A DNA stretch of 7,848 nt, taken from assembly GCA_044425575.1 (NCBI GenBank), contig JAWXVE010000085.1, forward strand, positions 1-7,848, read 5' to 3'. Of this stretch, positions 5,624-7,848 are shown piece by piece. Position numbers and translations under genes: made by a program. This DNA is from JAWXVE01 sp044425575. GTDB taxonomy: Bacteria > Bacillota > Clostridia > Lachnospirales > Lachnospiraceae. The notes below the pieces were generated by a model. It ran no database searches. It was not told where the DNA came from and saw only the letters and a list, made by a program, of their open reading frames with translations. The first letter of the stretch is position 1, and every line of letters starts with the position of its first letter.

Positions 5624-5803
5624 ATGAAACGATTTGAATACAAAGTACATGATATTGACGGTGATTATGCACATTTAAAACGAATGGATTGTGATGACAG
5701 TGAGTTGAAGTTAGTGGCTCGTGCATTGTTGCCACCAGAGATTATGGAAGGCAGTAAGCTTTCCTATGAATATATGCAATATGAAATCATGGAAGAGTCA
5801 TAG
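5624..5803 (+). CDS. Small conserved-looking protein, 59 residues, DUF3006-like pattern
   Basis: The frame starts at ATG 5624, seven bases after a Shine-Dalgarno-like AGGTGA, and ends at TAG 5801-5803. The product is acidic and soluble, with no signal or membrane segment. Its pattern of IDGDYAHLK, then VARALLPPEI, then EGSKLSYEY resembles DUF3006 proteins, small beta-rich proteins with a '(E)GD.A.....LP.....EG..L.Y' layout. I judge this from memory of the pattern, so it is tentative. The gene lies 18 bases after the phosphatase on the same strand and is probably in the same transcript. Function is unknown. No terminator is seen after it, so read-through into the BREX operon is possible. Confidence 0.7.
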   Translation: MKRFEYKVHDIDGDYAHLKRMDCDDSELKLVARALLPPEIMEGSKLSYEYMQYEIMEES

Positions 5804-5809
5804 GATTGC

Positions 5810-5837
5810 TTGTAATAATTATATGAGGGTGTATAAT
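5810..5837 (+). promoter_or_regulatory. Candidate promoter of the BREX operon
   Basis: TATAAT at 5832-5837 is a perfect -10. TTGTAA at 5810-5815, 16 bases upstream, matches four of six -35 positions. Transcription would start near 5844, giving a leader of about 85 bases before brxA. A second TATAAT at 5854-5859 lacks a good -35. The weak -35 would suit a regulated promoter. Confidence 0.5.
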
Positions 5838-5852
5838 GATAGTGGAACTTTT

Positions 5853-5872
5853 TTATAATATGGCAATTATAA
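5853..5872. promoter_or_regulatory. 7-bp palindrome in the brxA leader, possible operator
   Basis: TTATAAT (5853-5859) and ATTATAA (5866-5872) are exact inverse arms around ATGGCA. The site sits about ten bases after the predicted transcription start, where a bound repressor would block elongation or initiation. BREX operons are often controlled by BrxR-type regulators that bind inverted repeats upstream of the operon, but none is encoded in this window. The arms are pure A/T, so chance is a real alternative. Confidence 0.35.
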
Positions 5873-5927
5873 ATTGGATAACTAAAAATAGAAATAGAAT
5901 GTGAGTAAAAATGATAAGGATAATTAT

Positions 5928-6560
5928 ATGAGTGCACAAGGTCAGTCAAATAGTATAGCATCTCCCTACAACGGAAGTGGTAGTTTGACGAGGGAACAGT
6001 TTCTGTTCTATGAGATGAGAATTACTGCAAAACTTCTGAGTAATGGATTCAGTGATGAGGAAGTGATTCATCAAATCTTAGTAGAGAATTTATTTCAATA
6101 TCAAACTGAGAAGTCGCTAAAAACCATTGCCAGAGGCTGCATAAGAAGGTTAAACAGCATGAATGATAGAGACTTGATCAATGCCATTGCGAATCAGCCT
6201 GCCCCAGTTTCAAAGCAAATCTGCCTCTATGCCATGATGAAACAAAGTCGATTAGTATGGGATTTCATGTTAACAGTGATTGCAGAAAAATACCGAACGA
6301 GGGATTTTAGCTTTGGAACAAAAGATTTAAACGTATTTTTCATGAGATTACAGGAGCAAGACGATGGAGTAGCTAGTTGGTCCAGTGCCACAATAGAGAA
6401 GATAAAATCAGTATTAAAAAAAGTGCTTGTTGAAAATGAATATTTAGACAATGCCAAGTCAGAAAAGCTGAACCCTGTGCTACTAAGTTTCACATTGGAA
6501 AATGCGATTAGAAGTAATAACGATGAAATAGTATTACCTGCATTTAACTGTTTCGGTTAG
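5928..6560 (+). CDS. brxA: BREX protein BrxA (DUF1819)
   Basis: BrxA is a small DNA-binding, NusB-like helical protein found at the head of type 1 BREX operons, where it supports phage restriction. The product here has 210 residues. An N-terminal polar stretch (1-22) leads to REQFLFYEMRITAKLLSNGFSDEEV, where E29-R31 start the usual first helix. Further along are YAMMKQSRLVWDFM, then LNVFFMRL and SWSSATIEKIKSVLKKVLVENEYLD, the last being the strongest DUF1819 signature (a 'W...T..K.......L.e.g.l' helix pair). I choose ATG 5928 because AAGGA (5916-5920) is seven bases upstream. The in-frame GTG 5901 lacks a ribosome binding site. brxB begins ten bases after the stop, with its Shine-Dalgarno sequence overlapping this stop codon. 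Confidence 0.87.
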   Translation: MSAQGQSNSIASPYNGSGSLTREQFLFYEMRITAKLLSNGFSDEEVIHQILVENLFQYQTEKSLKTIARGCIRRLNSMNDRDLINAIANQPAPVSKQICLYAMMKQSRLVWDFMLTVIAEKYRTRDFSFGTKDLNVFFMRLQEQDDGVASWSSATIEKIKSVLKKVLVENEYLDNAKSEKLNPVLLSFTLENAIRSNNDEIVLPAFNCFG

Positions 6561-6570
6561 GAGAACTAAG

Positions 6571-7128
6571 ATGAATAATATTAATGAGCGATTGGATAAA
6601 GTCAGAGAACTAATTAAGAAAGAAGAATTTCTTGAAGGAAAAGGACTTAGCAATGAGGTAAATATTAGAATATTTTGTTATAATCCAGTAGATGAAATGA
6701 TAATCAAACGATTTATCTCGCAAATTACCACTGATTCAACTTTAAATTGTAGGATAATTGAGTGCGACCTATATAAAATTTTCTTAGATGCCTGTGAGGA
6801 TATAGATATTTTAGATGCCATCCCAGATATGGAAGAAACAGATGGAAATGAATTTTTGTTAGAACAACTACACTCTACTGTTGGCGAAGATGAGTTTATA
6901 ACAAAGATACAATATGCACCGCATGAAGAGAGTGATGTGCTTTTGATTACAGGTGTTGGTGATGTCTTTCCTTTTATGAGAGTACACTCCTTACTAGAAG
7001 CGTTACAACCGCATTTTTCAGATATTCCAATACTTGTTATGTATCCTGGCGAATTTACAGGATATACATTGAAATTATTTAATAAGTTAAAGCCAAACGA
7101 TTACTATAGAGCTTTTAACATTATATAA
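6571..7128 (+). CDS. brxB: BREX protein BrxB (DUF1788)
   Basis: BrxB is a small cytoplasmic protein present in most BREX types, needed for defence but without a clear enzymatic role. The frame encodes 185 residues, close to the family's usual 190-200. Typical blocks are LDKVRELIKKEEFLEGKGLSNEVNIRIF (8-35), a middle IIECDLYKIFLDAC (62-75), VLLITGVGDVFPFMRVHSLLEAL, and the C-terminal PILVMYPGEFTGYTLKLF...YYRAFNI, which is the clearest DUF1788 signature. AGGAG (6559-6563) lies seven bases before the ATG and overlaps the brxA stop, so the two genes are probably translationally coupled. No frameshift or missing block is apparent. Confidence 0.9.
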   Translation: MNNINERLDKVRELIKKEEFLEGKGLSNEVNIRIFCYNPVDEMIIKRFISQITTDSTLNCRIIECDLYKIFLDACEDIDILDAIPDMEETDGNEFLLEQLHSTVGEDEFITKIQYAPHEESDVLLITGVGDVFPFMRVHSLLEALQPHFSDIPILVMYPGEFTGYTLKLFNKLKPNDYYRAFNII

Positions 7129-7139
7129 GGGGACGAGCC

Positions 7140-7848
7140 ATGAAAATTCAAGCAATGTTTGCGGAAGATATTAACCGTAAAATCAACGGAGTTATTAAAG
7201 TTGACCAAGTAGACGAAAGTACCCAACGTGAAGTAAAAGAATATGTAATTACAAAAGAATTGAAAAAGCATTTTATTTCCTTTTTCAATTATTATGAAGA
7301 AGCCATTGCAGATCCAACAGATGACATTGGTGTTTGGATTTCAGGGTTCTTTGGAAGTGGTAAGTCTCACTTCTTGAAAATGCTATCCTATATTCTTGCG
7401 AATAATGAAATAGGTGGTAAAAAGACCGTAGAATATTTTCGTGAGAAATTTGCAGACGATCCTGCAACCTTTATGATGATTGATAAGGCTACAAAAGGTA
7501 AAACAGAAACAATCCTTTTTAACATTGATATCGAGGGATCGATTAATAAAGATAAGACAGCAGTTTTGCGTGTATTTGCAAAGATGTTCTATAATCACTT
7601 AGGTTTTTATGGTGAGAATCTAAAAGTTGCTATGCTTGAATATTACATAGAACAAAGTGGTAAAACAGAAGAATTTAGACGTGTATTTGAAGAAAAGAAA
7701 GGCAAATCCTGGATTGAAATGCGTCGTGCATTCGCTTTTAATGGGAAATTCATTATTCCAACACTCATGGAAGTTCTTGATATGAGTGAAGATGATGCGA
7801 AACAATGGTTTGCTGATAAGAGTGGTGTTGATATTAGTATTGCACAGC
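7140..7848 (+). CDS. brxC: BREX protein BrxC, ATPase, N-terminal part only (cut by window edge)
   Basis: BrxC (PglY-like) is a very large P-loop ATPase of about 1,200 residues in the BREX complex. Only 236 residues are visible and the frame is still open at 7848. The start MKIQAMFAEDINRKINGVIKVDQ matches the conserved BrxC beginning '...F..DI.R.I.GVIK.dQ'. The Walker A motif is GFFGSGKSHF (G69 to S76, K75), preceded by IGVWISG. The later part ETILFNIDIEGS and RVFAKMFYNHLGFYG is also family-typical. AGGGGA (7128-7133) overlaps the brxB stop and lies six bases before the ATG at 7140. Gene order brxA-brxB-brxC predicts pglX, pglZ and brxL to the right. No defect is seen in the visible part. Confidence 0.92.
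   Translation, partial: MKIQAMFAEDINRKINGVIKVDQVDESTQREVKEYVITKELKKHFISFFNYYEEAIADPTDDIGVWISGFFGSGKSHFLKMLSYILANNEIGGKKTVEYFREKFADDPATFMMIDKATKGKTETILFNIDIEGSINKDKTAVLRVFAKMFYNHLGFYGENLKVAMLEYYIEQSGKTEEFRRVFEEKKGKSWIEMRRAFAFNGKFIIPTLMEVLDMSEDDAKQWFADKSGVDISIAQ

Noticed and set aside
5901..5927. brxA start at GTG 5901
   Set aside because: No Shine-Dalgarno sequence precedes it, while AAGGA at 5916-5920 serves ATG 5928.

Overview
The window is AT-rich DNA with strong purine-rich ribosome binding sites, near-consensus sigma-A promoters and intrinsic terminators. It carries Rpn-family remnants, an IS1182-type transposase relic and a lipoprotein amino-acid ABC transporter. Together these point to a low-GC Firmicute, most likely a clostridium of the Lachnospiraceae type. 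That placement is an inference from gene style only.

Left third (1-2586): a decayed accessory zone. It opens with the C-terminal tail of one Rpn-like (PD-(D/E)XK 'transposase-nuclease') gene. A roughly 300-bp block of degenerate direct and inverted repeats follows, which can fold into a large branched hairpin (98-404). Next is a second, 5'-damaged Rpn gene (693-1466) whose tail is a 33-bp tandem repeat encoding a charged helix. On the opposite strand lies an IS1182-family transposase relic (1561-2156) with two in-frame stops, two apparent internal deletions and an 11-bp tandem duplication that breaks the frame. Its leader keeps a promoter placed in the loop of an inverted repeat whose 3' arm holds the Shine-Dalgarno sequence.

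Middle (2502-5803): intact chromosomal genes. A perfect TTGACA-17-TATAAT promoter drives a polar amino-acid ABC importer: binding lipoprotein, permease and ATPase. A strong terminator-like hairpin sits between the lipoprotein and permease genes and probably sets a high ratio of binding protein to membrane complex. A second terminator closes the operon. A histidine phosphatase gene and a 59-residue small protein that resembles DUF3006 follow.

Right end (5810-7848): the start of a type 1-like BREX phage-defence operon, brxA-brxB-brxC, with tight spacing and a Shine-Dalgarno sequence before each gene. brxC is cut by the window edge after 236 codons, so the methyltransferase, PglZ phosphatase and BrxL are not visible. 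A candidate promoter and a 7-bp palindrome lie upstream of brxA. No BrxR-type regulator is encoded here.

BREX is a described system. The least explained element is the folded repeat block at 98-404. Two starts differ from the longest open frames: the permease is placed at 3515 and brxA at 5928, both on ribosome-binding-site evidence.
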